The notes beneath the pieces were generated by a model. That model saw only the letters and a list, made by a program, of their open reading frames with translations, made no database searches and was not told where the DNA came from. Both the position numbers and the translations under genes were made by a program. Below are positions 21,089-33,042 of a DNA stretch of 64,000 nt, piece after piece. Location of the stretch: assembly GCA_010909165.1 (NCBI GenBank), contig MU008163.1:558001-622000 (forward strand). The letters are read 5' to 3'. This DNA comes from Anthoceros angustus. Taxonomy: Eukaryota > Streptophyta > Anthocerotopsida > Anthocerotales > Anthocerotaceae. Numbering within the stretch: the stretch's first letter is position 1; every line of letters starts with the position of its first letter.

Positions 21089-21160
21089 TCCGTAGCCGGG
21101 ACTCGAACCCGGGTCGCCTGGGTGAAAGCCAGGTATCCTAACCATCTAGACTACTACGGA
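21089..21160 (-). tRNA. tRNA-Glu (anticodon TTC)
   Basis: A 72-nt cloverleaf on the minus strand, starting TCCGTAG and ending CTACGGA (7-bp acceptor stem). The anticodon stem CCTGG/CCAGG encloses loop CTTTCAC with anticodon TTC. The T arm is CCGGG-TTCGAGT-CCCGG, with a standard B box; the A box is TAGTCTAGATGG. A TTTTT Pol III terminator lies about 6 nt downstream (21078-21082 as A5 on the plus strand). No CCA is encoded, as usual for a nuclear gene. Confidence 0.95.
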
Positions 21161-21395
21161 TAACATGACAACGCTTTGTCAATTAAATATTATAATTAAA
21201 AAAAATTATCTTAGGTGAAGTAATATTCACCATGCTTCTACCAAAGCAAGTCTGAGGGCGGGTGTTTTGAGAACCCAGCGTGTATCATCTTTACCTCTGG
21301 GCAGCTTCGAATTTGTCGGCTTGAGCTTGCTTGGCAATTCTCCGCCTTTGTTGCTTCCTTCTCTCGTGCGGCTTGCGGCAGCGCTGATTTTGGGT

Positions 21396-23714
21396 ATGGC
21401 AACTCGACCGGCGGTGGTGATTGACAATGGCACGGGGTAGGATGTTCTGGATCTCTGTCTGTGGATTGGATTCTGCCACCTTGTTGCCGGAAGTGTCTGA
21501 ATTTTGCAATGTGTGTGAAGGTACACGAAGATGGGGTTCGCTGGGAACGTGGAGCCTTGCTTCATCATCCCGACTGTTGTTGCGGTGAATGAGTCCTTCC
21601 TCGGGCAGACGAGCAGTCAGGGAAAAGGATGGACTGCGCAGCACACTGCAGGGGTGATGGCGGATCTGGATTTTTATATCGGTGACGAAGCGTTGGCCCG
21701 TACACATTCCAGCACGTATGCCATGAGTTATCCAATCCGGCATGGCCAGGTTGGGGCTCTGGTGCTCCTGATCAGTTTGATCTGTTTTGGATGCGGGGTT
21801 AGGAGAGGGTGAGCTGAGGATCTTGGTTTTTGTGGGGTTCAGGTTGAGAACTGGGACACCATGGAGAGGTATTGGCAACAGTGTATCTTTAGCTATCTGC
21901 GGTGTGATCCAGAGGACCACTACTTTCTTCTGACCGAGAGCCCGCTTACAGCACCGGAGAGTAGGGAGTACACTGGCGAAATCATGTTTGAAACGTTTAA
22001 CGTGCCTGGGCTCTACATTGCAGTCCAAGCTGTGCTTGCACTAGCTGCTGGCTACACCACCACGAAGGTCTGTTTTCCTTCCCATTTGCATCTTGTGCAC
22101 TGGATGCATTTGAACCCTGTAGTTAGAGGGTGAGTGGTGTCAGTCAGCCCTGAACAGACTGGAATATTGCAGTGTGAAATGACCGGAGTGGTGGTGGATG
22201 CTGGAGATGGGGTGACACACATCGTTCCTGTTGCTGATGGGTACGTCATGGGCGGCAGCATCAAATCAATTCCTATTGCTGGAAAGGATCTCACAATGTT
22301 CATTCAGAAAATGATGCGAGTAAGTCATATGTTTGGATTATTCTACCCGCATTGTAGTGACAGGATGTGCTGCTCCCACCGCAGCCAGGTTGGTCTGCAT
22401 GAATACCTTCGGATGCATGTTACTCTTCCTGCTGACCATCGTTTTTGTCCCAAATGATGGCCTAATGCAGGAACGTGGAGAGCCCATACCGCCTGAGGAT
22501 TCCTTGGATGTTTCTCGACGTATTAAGGAGGCATACTGCTACACCTGTGCTGACATGTCGAAGGTAGATAATTTGGAAGAATTTTGCATGCGCAGTTCAG
22601 TCTTTCGTCTCGTAACTGCTTGCCCAAAGAGTTGTTTTCCTTCCTCCTTTACCTAAGCTGCAGTAACCGTTTCACACCATCCTGAAAGCACAGATTACTG
22701 TTGTTGACCTACTATTGCCACCTGAATCATGGCAATTCTAACAACTGATGCATCTTTCCTGTATGTGGGGTTTACCTTTGACTGATGCTGTCATGCAGCG
22801 GATATGTTTTATCAATGTATGATGGCAGGAGTATGTAAAACACAACAAGGACCCAGCGAAATATGTGAAGCACTGGACAAGTACAAACTCAAAGACAGGG
22901 GCGCCGTACACCTGTCAGATTGGCTATGAAAGATTTCTTGCTCCTGAGGTTGGATGTTTACTGCCTCAAAGAGTTCAAACCTTGGATCCTCCCTGTTCAA
23001 ACCTTTCAAACCTTACACCTTGTTTCACCTGACGCAGGTCTTTTTCCAACCGGATATATATAGCACTGAGTTTACAACACCTTTGCCGGAGGTAGTTGAC
23101 AAGGTCATTCAGACGTCCCCGATTGACACACGTCGTGCACTGTACAAGGTACTTCATGCTAACCTTGTACAGGTTGGAGTTTCAGATATCTTCCTGACCT
23201 TGACAGAGATACATGCTCGAGAACACTAAAATCTCCTGCCTGTCGGCACCAGAATATCGTGCTCTCTGGAGGTTCTACAATGTTCAAAGACTTTCCTAGG
23301 AGACTTCAACGAGACATCAAGAAGATAGTGGATAACCGCAGGCATGGTGGGGAGCTGAAGGTACACTTAACTCCCACATCACCTATCGTTGGGTGTGGTT
23401 TCCATTATCCTTGCAAAGCCCCCCAACAATGTGATCTGTGTTTCGTGAACAGGGGCAGGCAATTGATGTGAACGTGGTGGGCCACCACATGCAGCGATTT
23501 GCAGTCTGGTTTGGAGGATCAGTCCTGGCCTCAACTCCTGAATTCTTTGCGGTAAAGTCGAAACTTGCCGTCTATCGTAAGTAGTCTAGAAACCCACGTT
23601 TCCCTTTGTTCCTAATTTCGACGTATGCTGCAGGCCTGCCACACGAAAGCGGATTACGAGGAGTATGGACCCAGCATTTGCCGCACAAATCCGGTTTTCA
23701 AAGGGATGTTTTGA
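21396..23714 (+). CDS. ARP3: actin-related protein 3
   Basis: Ten exons: 21396-21436, 21521-21749, 21843-22067, 22173-22319, 22471-22563, 22829-22948, 23038-23148, 23253-23360, 23453-23551, 23634-23714, giving 417 residues, close to plant ARP3. Diagnostic ARP3 strings are [20 protein letters not shown] (nucleotide pocket), [60 protein letters not shown] and [13 protein letters not shown] at the end. ARP3 and ARP2 form the template of the Arp2/3 complex, which nucleates branched actin downstream of SCAR/WAVE. Compared with seed-plant ARP3, the loop after KKIVDNR is shorter by about ten residues. The acceptor of exon 2 (GTGTGAAG) has a poor pyrimidine tract but is fixed by the frame. The gene is tail to tail with VAP27. 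Confidence 0.95.
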
Positions 23715-24873
23715 TACTGAAATATGGCATATTGCCTCATCACTGAACATATCTATATCACGTTCCCGCAAATTCAGAAACTGTGACCAAACCCTGACCA
23801 CCGTGCTAACAACAGAACTGTCACAAAGGAAGTGCGAACCTGCACATAAAATCTCACCGACGACTGGCATTTATTTCACCAGGTTTTTTGAGTAACGTGG
23901 CATTCATTTCTTTAGACCGCTGCTGTACGACGGCGACCGGAGCTTGGCGAACCCCCAGATGCATTCATGGTGGATGGTCGATGATAACGTCTGGACGCTT
24001 TGCGGGTCAGCTTCACACATGCGTTCAAAGAGCTGGATCCAGGCTTGCTGACGAACGGACCTATGTGTTGTACACGTCCTTGTGCACAGGACTCGTGGCG
24101 AGACGTCGGCTCCGGGTTAGGTAGGCACCATAGGCTTGTGACCAATGTGGTCGCATCCTGACACAAACTGACTCTCCGAGGGTACCTGATTTCGATATGG
24201 AGGAGAAAGGGAATCAGGAGGAGATCCTCCTCGCTTCAACGAGCAAGGCAGTGAGCTGCAGCCAAGGCAAGGACGGCAGAACCGAAGAAGGAGAAAACCT
24301 GTAAACTGAACACCGAGACGAAAGTGGAATAATGTTTGGCTTGACTGGTATAGTACAAGTGCATCTGCTTGCAGAATATTTCCGAAATGGTCACAAAACT
24401 CTGGCGGAACAAAAGTGAGTAAGCCACACCTCTTAAGAAAACAGGAGGTTCGGGGTTAACGCCACCATCTATGACGGCAAATTACAGCTAACTATTGAGA
24501 CAAGGCTAACGCAAGCCAAAACAAGGGGCCTAGGTCTACATACTCCATGCTGACTGGGACATGGAAAGGGTGAGAGGACAGACCACCATTGTTCCCTATA
24601 CAAGCCTTTTATCTACTCCTCCTACAGGTGAACCACTGCTGCAAGTCAAGCTTACGTATGCTGGCAGGAGCTGACCTTGCCACACTTGAGTGACACCAGC
24701 CAAGGATTAGGAAGAACTCAATCTGGGCTGGATCAATCCCTGACAACTCTCTCCACCTTCAACATGCACTTGGGACAGGGATTGTACCAGAGGCTTACAA
24801 AACTAACCCATGACCAGATGCAACCTAGAGGTAAAGCCAAATTATTTTAGTTTAGCTCATACTAATACGACAT
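23715..24873. other. intergenic region between convergent ARP3 and VAP27
   Basis: Contains both 3' untranslated regions. No further coding exon or RNA gene was recognised. Confidence 0.4.
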
Positions 24874-26544
24874 CTACGCGAACAAGTATCCCACAAAGAT
24901 ACCCAGCAGGATACCCAATAGCACCACAAAAAGTGAAAAACCGGACTGCTTCTGTGCAACAGCCAGGGAAGACTGAGTCCCATCTCCAGATCCTTTGCTT
25001 GCATGCTTTCTCGAGTCCATATTAGCCACCATTTGTGTCTGTGCAATACAACCCCCAAAAGTGAATTGAGTGACCTTCGAGTAGAAGAAAAACACCAAGA
25101 ATGCCAGCAAGCCTGTACCATTTCCTGCTGCAAGCGCTGGGTCAGCTGCACGGCAGCATTTCTCTCCTCGGACAGAGAAGTCAGTGCAGCCCTTGCCTGA
25201 AGGAACATCAACATGCCGATTGTTTCATGTCAAACCCGTGGGCTTATCCATGGGGAAGTACCAAACAAGCATAGCAAGGAAATATCACAAACCTCTGTCA
25301 ACTTTGCTTTGATCTCAATGTAATCCTTGGGTGTCTGTCACAGAAGATAAAAAGTGACTTCCATCTCTGAACTATTGAGAAACCGATGCGGACTTCATAA
25401 GAAAGCTCACAATCTGACCAACATCACAAATATCAAGAGTACTCACCACCTCGTTCACAGAAAAACTGTTAAAATCCCCATTGTCCTGCGTGATACCGGC
25501 CTTTGGTGACAACCCTTCCTCTGCTGACTCTGCTACTGGAGAAGGTGGTTGTGGTGGTGATACATAGACAACCCTCAGCTTTGCCTCATGGACCTCCTTT
25601 CCAGCTTCTTTGTTGAACTGAAAGATGACGCGGTCACGATAGAGTAACTACTCCATTGCAAGGGTGCCAATGCTCTCACCACTACAGACGTGCAATGCTA
25701 TTTCAGGCTTACCAGCTCTTGGTTCACGTCTTTGGAATGCATGCCACTAGGGGCTACGACGCTCTGGACAAGGAACTTGTCCTTGCATAGCATGTCTGGG
25801 GGAACCTCCCTCTGAGCTTGCATTGTGACTGCAGACAGCACAGGCATATCAGCACACGACAGTAAGAAGAGGCCTCGCACTTTGCAAACTGTAGCTGGTT
25901 TCAAATTTCAAAGTACCCTCGGCAAGGAAATACCTGTGACATCCGCACTCGCCTGCGGTAACACGATGCCCGTGTTTGGACGTACGCAGTACTTCTTGGG
26001 AGAAGTTGTTTTGACCTGAGATGCAAAGCAAGGTGAACCTCTTGCAGGACAAGCTAATGTACAGCTGACAACCACATCAGCGAAAGGTATCCAACCTTAA
26101 ACGCCACATAGTGGTCAGTCGCATTGACCAGGCGAAGCGAGCAGGATATCTGCTTCTTCACCTCAACTGTTCACCCCATTGAGCATCACATCAGAAGAAC
26201 AAACATCTTAATGCAAAACCACGCCTCCATGCCAAGAACATCCTACTACACCGGCTACCGACATCTAACTAAGACGCCACCGCCGGCCACGGCCACGATT
26301 CGGCCACAATTCCACCCTCACGATCACCTCCGATTAACGCCACCTCAACAGAAACAAGGCTACCCTAAGTTGCCGGCCGTCCTACCAATTTGACCGACAA
26401 CCAGCACAACTCACACCACGGGGATCAAACAAGCTGTTGCAGACGCAGCACGTCCCAAACCCATGTGCACGCAACACAAAACGCCACAAACTCACAAGGA
26501 AATTTCAGCTCCCCCGGCTGGATATGAAGCAGTTCGCTGGGCAT
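24874..26544 (-). CDS. VAP27: VAP27-type vesicle-associated membrane protein-associated protein
   Basis: Eight exons on the minus strand: 26496-26544, 26096-26166, 25934-26015, 25713-25828, 25447-25617, 25293-25334, 25119-25196, 24874-25038, giving 257 residues. The MSP domain opens MPSELLHIQPGELKFPF and continues with KKQISCSLRLVNATDHYVAF and KTTSPKKYCVRPNTG, the basic FFAT-motif-binding face. TMQAQREVPPDM and CKDKFLVQSVV complete it. A proline-rich linker (SPPQPPSPV) leads to a short coiled coil (LSEERNAAVQLTQRLQQEM) and a C-terminal membrane anchor (LFVVLLGILLGIFVGYLFA). The protein sits in the ER membrane and tethers it to plasma membrane, actin and endosomes in plants. All splice phases agree. 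A near start at ATG 26544 is the only good initiator for the conserved ELL-IQP-ELKFPF start. Confidence 0.93.
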
Positions 26545-27939
26545 GGCTGCTGCTTCCGGTCCTTCTCCTCTGCTTCCTTCCACACACCTCCTCCTCAGGC
26601 TTCCAAACCGGCCCTACCTCTCCCGCCGGGCCACTCCCAATGCTCGACGCTACCAATACCACACGGAAGCCTAATATTTACACAGCGGCCACGCCGGGGG
26701 AATTCCCTACAGCCGTCTCAGGAACAGCTGGCCACATCCACAGATCTGAGGCGCATGCTTCATCCGAGTGCACCAGCCTGGCACCGTACCACACAGTACC
26801 GATTGCACCACCCGAGCTCACGTACACTCACCAACTCAACTCAGCTCCCCACGGCTCCACTCCCGAGACCGTTGCCTCCTTCCCTGCACGGCGGATCCGG
26901 CCGTCGCAGCCGCGCAGGCCAAGACGACTGCTGCACAGCGGAATCCCGCAGCAAGGCCGGGCAGCCTCAAATCCCGCGTTTCCGAGGCCGCCAAGACGGC
27001 GCTGAGGCGGAATTAGGCTCCGGAAGGCGGGAATTGCAGAGCAGCATGCAGCACAGCGGGCGGCTCAGAGCAAAGCGGGCGGGCGCGGGGGCTGAAGAGG
27101 ACGAAGCGAGGGAGACGGGAGGGCAAGGCGACCGAAGCGCGGGTGGAGCGGGGCAGGCGTCCGCGGTCGACCAGCAGCTCTTGAGGAAGGAGGCGAAGAA
27201 GAAAGGAGGCGTCGAGAGAGAGAGAGAGAGAGTCGGAATAGGAAGAAGGGGGAGGCGGGGTGGTGGAGGAGAGAGGAGAGAGGAGAGAGAAGAGTGGTGC
27301 AGTGCACTGCTTCTGCACTGCACAGCACTCCTTTGATGGGGCCTTTTGGTGGATCTGGGATCGGGGGCGGCCGGGCCCTTCGTCGTCGCCAGGTGCCCGA
27401 CTTCCCGACGAAACTGGCCCCCTCGCTCTACGTTAACGTCATTTTATTCAAATGCGGAAGCCAAGTTTTGTGGGAGAGTCGGCCGAGTACAGCACTATGG
27501 CAGCAAATGCTTTGGTGACAAGCTGAACATGGGCCTTGTATGTCCATTCCGCGCACAAAGCCTGGTGGGGTTCTCGCCTGCGCCCTCCACTCACCCTTTT
27601 TTTAACAGCAAACAAAGCAACATAGGTGTCTCCTTTCCTTACATTGTCGGACCTTCTTGTATATCTTCCCTTCCACCAAACTTGTCTCTCTTACCTTGCC
27701 TGCTTGCCTTCCACACATGTAGTCTCCAAACTCCTTTGTTGCATCCAGCTTTACTCTTGTCCAACCCATTTCTGTGCACCCATCTCCAGCGCGCTCGTAG
27801 TTTACAGGACTCAGCAATCGTGTGAAGTTTGTGGTACTATGAAGTGACTTTAGGTCCTCCCTTCCTAGATTAATTTTCTCTTCTTCCTCCAGGTTTTATC
27901 TCTCACTCCAGTGTGTTGACGAATATTTTCACTATTATT
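26545..27939. other. upstream region of VAP27; no gene recognised
   Basis: 26.55-27.33 kb is GC-rich and skewed, which keeps long frames open on both strands (for example about 299 codons on the plus strand) without any motif. I treat these as spurious. 27.35-27.94 kb is anonymous. The promoter of VAP27 is expected here. Confidence 0.4.
27213..27232. repeat. (GA)n microsatellite
   Basis: A pure run of about ten GA units about 670 bp upstream of the VAP27 start. GA runs in plant promoters can bind GAGA-type BBR/BPC factors; that role here is only a possibility. Confidence 0.85.
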
Positions 27940-28026
27940 TTTCATACACTAGTTAATGTATGGAGTACATGAAACCTTGACAATATAGCTCAAAGAAGAA
28001 GCTCGTCCTAGCCCGTTCGGCTAGTG

Positions 28027-28090
28027 CTTCGGTTTCCATGTGAGAGCACTTCGGTTTCCATGTGAGAGCACTTCGGTTTCCATGTGAGAG
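28027..28090. repeat. 22-bp tandem repeat, three copies
   Basis: Three nearly perfect copies of CTTCGGTTTCCATGTGAGAG plus two bases, period 22. Confidence 0.9.
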
Positions 28091-28357
28091 ATCGTGACGT
28101 GCAAACACATGGTACCTTGACAACGTGATTCCAAGAAAAAAGTTTTGATACAGACAGGAGCCTCAAATATCCATATCCTATTCCACTCCAACATTTTCTT
28201 CTCACACATTGGTTAGTTTGTGGAGCACATGAAACCTTGACAATGTAGTACAAAGAAGAAGGTTTGTCCTCACAATCTAGCCAGAGCGGAGACCTCCAAA
28301 GTGAGAAACCCTAAGGTGCGAAGTTGTACGTGCTACCTTGACAACGTGATTCAAAGA

Positions 28358-28502
28358 ATTGACAATGCACGTCGCTCAAAAAAGAAGGGTTCCTCCGCGG
28401 TCGCTCAAAAAAGAAGGGTTCCTCCGCGGAATTGACAATGCACGTCGCTCAAAAAAGAAGGGTTCCTCCGTGGTCGCTCAAAAAAGAAGGGTTCCTCCGC
28501 GG
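28358..28502. repeat. two-level tandem repeat (29 bp within about 73 bp)
   Basis: Four copies of a 29-bp unit containing GTCGCTCAAAAAAGAAGGGT are arranged as two larger units, each opened by ATTGACAATGCAC. The larger period is about 73 bp. Unit sequences are nearly identical, so the expansion is recent. Confidence 0.9.
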
Positions 28503-28975
28503 GCTCTAGCCAACGCAGCCGCTACGCACAAGATAAACCCTAATGCGAGAATTTATACAGGCTACCTTTACAATATGATTCAAAGAAAAAAAGTTTTGAA
28601 ACAAAGTAAGCTTCAAATATACATAATCTATTGCACTCCAACACTCTCTTTGCGTACTTTAGTTAGTCTATGGAGCACATGAAACCTTGACAATGTACCT
28701 CCAAGAACGAAGGATAATAAGTCTAGCCATCTGGATAGTGCGTTGGTTTCACATGTGAGAGACAGTTTCCGAGGTGCGAATACATGGTACCTTGATGACG
28801 TGCTTCGAAAGAAGAAATTATTGTGGGACGATCAGGAGTACCGGCCCTATTCCACTATGAGTATCTTGCTCCACTCCGAGTATCCTATTCCACTCCGGCA
28901 TTCTCTTCTCTTGAATTCGCTAGCTTGTGGAGGACATCAAACCTTGACACTGTAATTCAAAGACGAAGGGTAAGT

Positions 28976-29946
28976 CTGCACAAGTTCCTAAGAGAGCGAC
29001 CCTGCCGGGGTTTTGCTCTGCAATGAGTTCTTGCCGTGCAGTTTAGCTGCAACCTTGATTAAGTAGTAGTTCGAAGAAAGTAGTAGTTCAGATACATGAA
29101 TCTATGTGGATCCTCATTCAGACATCTTCTTGTCCTGCGCGCGATCTGACGAAGACATGTGTCCTTGACATGATCTTCAATTTACACCATATCCTATTTT
29201 ACTCCGATATTCTCTTGTCCATCGTCGATGTACATACTCAATCCAATGTTGTAGTCCTTCCAATATACATACATAAAATATCTTTCACAATATGATGTAA
29301 AAAAATTACACTTATTGCAAGATCGCATGAATAAGGGACACAGCCTACCAAATATGAAACAAGAGCACACATAATCACTAAAGCTTAAATCAAGAATACC
29401 TACATACTGCCTGTAATGGGTTGATCCACGTGGATTGATCACAATTATATAATTATGTATGATGGACTAATATCCCATCTGTTTAAACTCAATAAACCTC
29501 ACTCTTTTAGTTATTGGGATATAAGTGTTCAGTTTTTGTTGGAAGTGAAGGATGAAAAGTACAGAGATAGGAGGGAAAGGCCACGGGTTTGTCCATAGCA
29601 ATCATTTACCTACAGTAAACACCATGCTCATTAATCGTAGGTTATACGTAGCATAACCTAGTAAAGCCATCCAGTTACGGGAGACATTGGGCTCAGTTTC
29701 ATGAATTCTCCAGTCCAAGAGGAGCCAGGAACGTAGGCTACGACGGAGAACCTCAAGGTGTAGCTGTTGAACTCCCTTCGCTCCAGAGGTCTTGACCAAA
29801 CTTGTCCGTCACGACTTGCTCACGAGGTGACGACAACTTAAACCGATGTTTACATCTGTAGCATGTCATTTGCTGTGACGTTTGGTGGCAGATGCCCTTC
29901 CTCATCAAGTCTGGTGGCTATGTCTTTCTCTCAAAGGGAGGCTTGT
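28976..29946. other. no gene recognised
   Basis: AT-rich anonymous sequence, presumably including the 3' untranslated region of the PPR gene that ends at 29947. Confidence 0.35.
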
Positions 29947-32088
29947 TCAATGCCGATCCCCACATGAGCAGAACCCATTAACGAAATGGTGGACACGGTG
30001 TGCATCTCTGACTATGATCTCTCGTTTCTCAATCCTGGACATGGTCTTGGTGCCATTGTGGCAGTCGTTGCACATGCGGAGGTTCTTGGTCACCAGCAAA
30101 GGTGTGCCATCTGGAGTGTTGAGCAGACCATAGGCCAAAGCGAGTTTCTCAGCATGCCCACACAGAGAATCTTCTTTGTGTGTGTCAGACAATGGCTGCA
30201 AGACCAACTCTGTGTGGGACTTCTGGGTGTCATCTCCTAAGACGAGATTCACACTTTTCAACTTCCAGGAAAGGTCGTCCCTTTCTTCCCCGACGTTGAA
30301 TGCGTGAACCCTGTTGTCTACCTCAATCCAGGCACTTGCAGGCTTCTTGCAAGCACCTGCAGACTTTCTCAGGCTTTCGATCTTGTCTGCATCCCTCCAC
30401 CTGCCAGCATTTGTGTAGATACTGCCCAACATCGCATATGCAGATGCATTCTGAGGCTCAAGTTTGATTACGTGATCGAAGCAACGCTGTCCTCGCTCGA
30501 CGTCACCATGGCTCTTGCAGGCACTCAGCAAGGATGTCCACCCTGTGACGCCATCCTCGAATGGCATGCTTAGAAGTAGGTCTTCTGCTTCCTGCAGATA
30601 GCCTGCCCGCCCGAGCAGGTCGGCCATGCAAGTGAAGTGAGACACTGTCGGGGAGATGCCATGGTCTTCCACCATCGTCTTGAAGTACTGGCGACCCTTG
30701 TCCACCAGGCCTCCATGGCTGCATGCCACAAGAAGACAGAGAAAAGTGGCATCATTGGGCATGATACCTTGCTGCTTCATCTCTTCAAAGCACTGCATAG
30801 CCTTATGGCACTCATTGTGTAGGGCATAGGCATTCATCAGCGCTGTCCATGTCACCACATCCTTCTTGGGCAGTCTGTTGAAGACACCACAAGCAGCCGG
30901 TAAGCTGCCACATTTGGCGTACATGTCCACCAAGCTGTTGCCGAGAACCACATCGTTTTGCAGCCCTCTCGACTGAATCTGGGAATGGAGCTGTTCCCCT
31001 TGTTGTATAGCTCCCACACTAGCACACGCTTTCAGGAGGCACACAAATGTGAACTCGTCAGCACCAGTCTTGCCCTCCTCTTGCATAGCTGCATAGAGAG
31101 CAAGTGCTTCGCGGCCAAGCCCTTGCTGAGCATATCCTGCGATCATGGCAGTCCACGTAACCACATCTTTGGTAGGCAATCTCTCGAAAATTGCACGGGC
31201 ATCCTCTAAGCTCCTGCATTTTGCATACATGTCCACCAAGCAGTTCCCGACAATTGCATCAGCTTCAAGCCCTTTTGCCTGAATCTGGATATGAAGCTGC
31301 TTCCCCTGACCTAAATCTCCAACACTAGCACATGCTTTCAGAAGGCACACAAACAGAATATGATCAGGCGGACTCTTGCCGTCCTGTTGCATACTCGCAT
31401 AGAGAGCGAGTGCTTCCCGACCGAGGCCATGCTCTGCATATCCTGCAATCATGGAGGTCCATGTCACAATGTCTTTCGTCTGCAGACTGTCAAAAACCTT
31501 GCGGGCATCCACTAAGCTCCCACATTTGGCATACATGTCCACCAGGCAGTTGCCAACAAACACATCAGGCTTGAAGGAGCTCCCCAGAACATCAGCATGC
31601 ACTCGCTTTCCGGTAGCCAGGTCAGCTGCGGTGGCACAGGCCTTGAGAACAGCCACAAATGTGTGGTTGTCCGGCCTCACAGCTGCCTCTCGCATCTGTC
31701 CATAGAGTTTGATGGCCTCCGTTGGCTGCCCATATTCACCATGTGCCAAGATCACAAAGAACCACGAAAAAATGTCTGGTGCAGCCAGTCTAGAAAAGAC
31801 TTCCTTCGCTTCCTCCAGCATTCCTTGAAAAGCATACATGCGGATAATGTGGTTGACCAGAAATGTGTTTGCCTCATATCCACGTCCGACAGCCAGAGCA
31901 TGAACACGCTTGCCAGCAACCACATCCTTCCTTGCAATGCACCTCTTGAGGACACGATACAAGAGTGAGTCAGGAACATAAGATCCTGTACTGATCAACA
32001 ACTCCAGCAACCCCACAGCTTCGCTGAGTGGCCCATGTTCGAATACATTGCTCCAGGTTTCAACCTCACACCTGCCAGGATATAGCAT
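29947..32088 (-). CDS. PLS-class PPR protein with KP-type DYW domain ending in DRH
   Basis: At least 713 residues in one exon. Arrays of P, L and S pentatricopeptide motifs (for example GNCLVDMYAKCGSLVDARKV, DVVTWTAMIAGYAQQGLGRE) run from about residue 15 to 505, then E-type motifs to about 578. The box that is normally PGxSWIEV reads KKPASAWIEV (581-590). The deaminase-like DYW domain keeps the zinc/catalytic signature HAE (645-647) and CNDC (673-676) and the second CSC (707-709), but ends DRH (711-713). Such proteins bind organelle transcripts at specific sites and edit a nucleotide; KP-type domains are linked in the literature to U-to-C editing. The frame starts without a transit peptide, and a splice-acceptor-like CTGGCAG lies just after the first codons. 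A 5' exon with a targeting peptide probably lies upstream in 32.1-32.6 kb. Confidence 0.9.
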   Translation of the reverse strand: MLYPGRCEVETWSNVFEHGPLSEAVGLLELLISTGSYVPDSLLYRVLKRCIARKDVVAGKRVHALAVGRGYEANTFLVNHIIRMYAFQGMLEEAKEVFSRLAAPDIFSWFFVILAHGEYGQPTEAIKLYGQMREAAVRPDNHTFVAVLKACATAADLATGKRVHADVLGSSFKPDVFVGNCLVDMYAKCGSLVDARKVFDSLQTKDIVTWTSMIAGYAEHGLGREALALYASMQQDGKSPPDHILFVCLLKACASVGDLGQGKQLHIQIQAKGLEADAIVGNCLVDMYAKCRSLEDARAIFERLPTKDVVTWTAMIAGYAQQGLGREALALYAAMQEEGKTGADEFTFVCLLKACASVGAIQQGEQLHSQIQSRGLQNDVVLGNSLVDMYAKCGSLPAACGVFNRLPKKDVVTWTALMNAYALHNECHKAMQCFEEMKQQGIMPNDATFLCLLVACSHGGLVDKGRQYFKTMVEDHGISPTVSHFTCMADLLGRAGYLQEAEDLLLSMPFEDGVTGWTSLLSACKSHGDVERGQRCFDHVIKLEPQNASAYAMLGSIYTNAGRWRDADKIESLRKSAGACKKPASAWIEVDNRVHAFNVGEERDDLSWKLKSVNLVLGDDTQKSHTELVLQPLSDTHKEDSLCGHAEKLALAYGLLNTPDGTPLLVTKNLRMCNDCHNGTKTMSRIEKREIIVRDAHRVHHFVNGFCSCGDRH

Positions 32089-33004
32089 TTGTCAGACCAG
32101 ACATCATCGTTTCTCCTTCCCATACTTCCAATCCTCAGAACAGGCAAAAGGGATCAACTCTTGGAAGCATCAGAGTGGAAATAACTTGGACCTCCTAGCG
32201 TCCTTACGGTCAGGTCCCTCGTGCAATCCAGGCTGGCAATAGCCTGCTCTCCACGGACCACGAGTCTGTACTGGTTGCAATTCCCTGTCGACCCATCCAT
32301 GCTGTGAATCGACCCACAAGACTTTCGTGGTTGCGCTGTGCACAAAGTCTGGATGATTGTCGTGTGCCTGCACACATCCGTAACGTTGGAAAGCGCCATC
32401 AACACCTGGGCCCAAAACAGACCGCAGCTTCAAATTGCTCGACCTGCAATTACCTTGCTCGATCTGTTGTCCCACCATTGTGAAGGATCTACTAGAAAGC
32501 CGTCCCACAATGCCTGCCGTTCTCCTGCCACTCCTGCAAACGCAACGCAAGAACTAAGACCCCCCTTCAGGTCCAACCCGCAAAGATGCTCCTCACACCT
32601 TCTCTGAAGCAAAAATTACATGAAGAAGCTTTTACCACCGATAGGTGCCACCCGCAAAGATGACAGCAACCTGCAGCGTTCTTGCCAGATTCTTCGGGTT
32701 CTGGGATTGTTCCTAATTAGGCACAAATCCACCAGCCGGCTGCCTAATCCGGCTCCGTTCTTCATTGGCCGCACCAGCGGGCGGCGAGAAATAACTATCC
32801 ACCGCGAATCCGACTGCGGCTCATAACATCCATACCCTGATCCTTGCATGCACCGGTTTTAGAGCGAGAAAGTCGACAGGTGGATTCTTTTGCAGGCTCG
32901 CCACTTGGCACTACCAGTATGAGAGGACAAGGAGCACCGCTTCCCTGGTGATGGGCACCAATGTACTAGCCTTGCTCTCAGCCAGGCACAGTGAGAGGTG
33001 CAAT

Positions 33005-33042
<38 letters not shown>

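Larger units (their letters stand above)
27940..28975. repeat. field of degenerate tandem repeats
   Basis: The phrase GGAGCACATGAAACCTTGAC with variants recurs near 27960, 28220, 28670 and 28930. Each copy is followed by a TCAAAGAAGAAG-like stretch, and ACCTTGACAACGTGATT recurs between them. The spacing is a few hundred bases, so this is an old, diverged tandem array with younger local expansions inside it (see next entries). Confidence 0.65.

Noticed and set aside
26437-27336. 299-codon plus-strand open frame upstream of VAP27
   Set aside because: Base composition keeps several frames open on both strands here, there is no motif, and its first part overlaps VAP27 exon 1 on the other strand.
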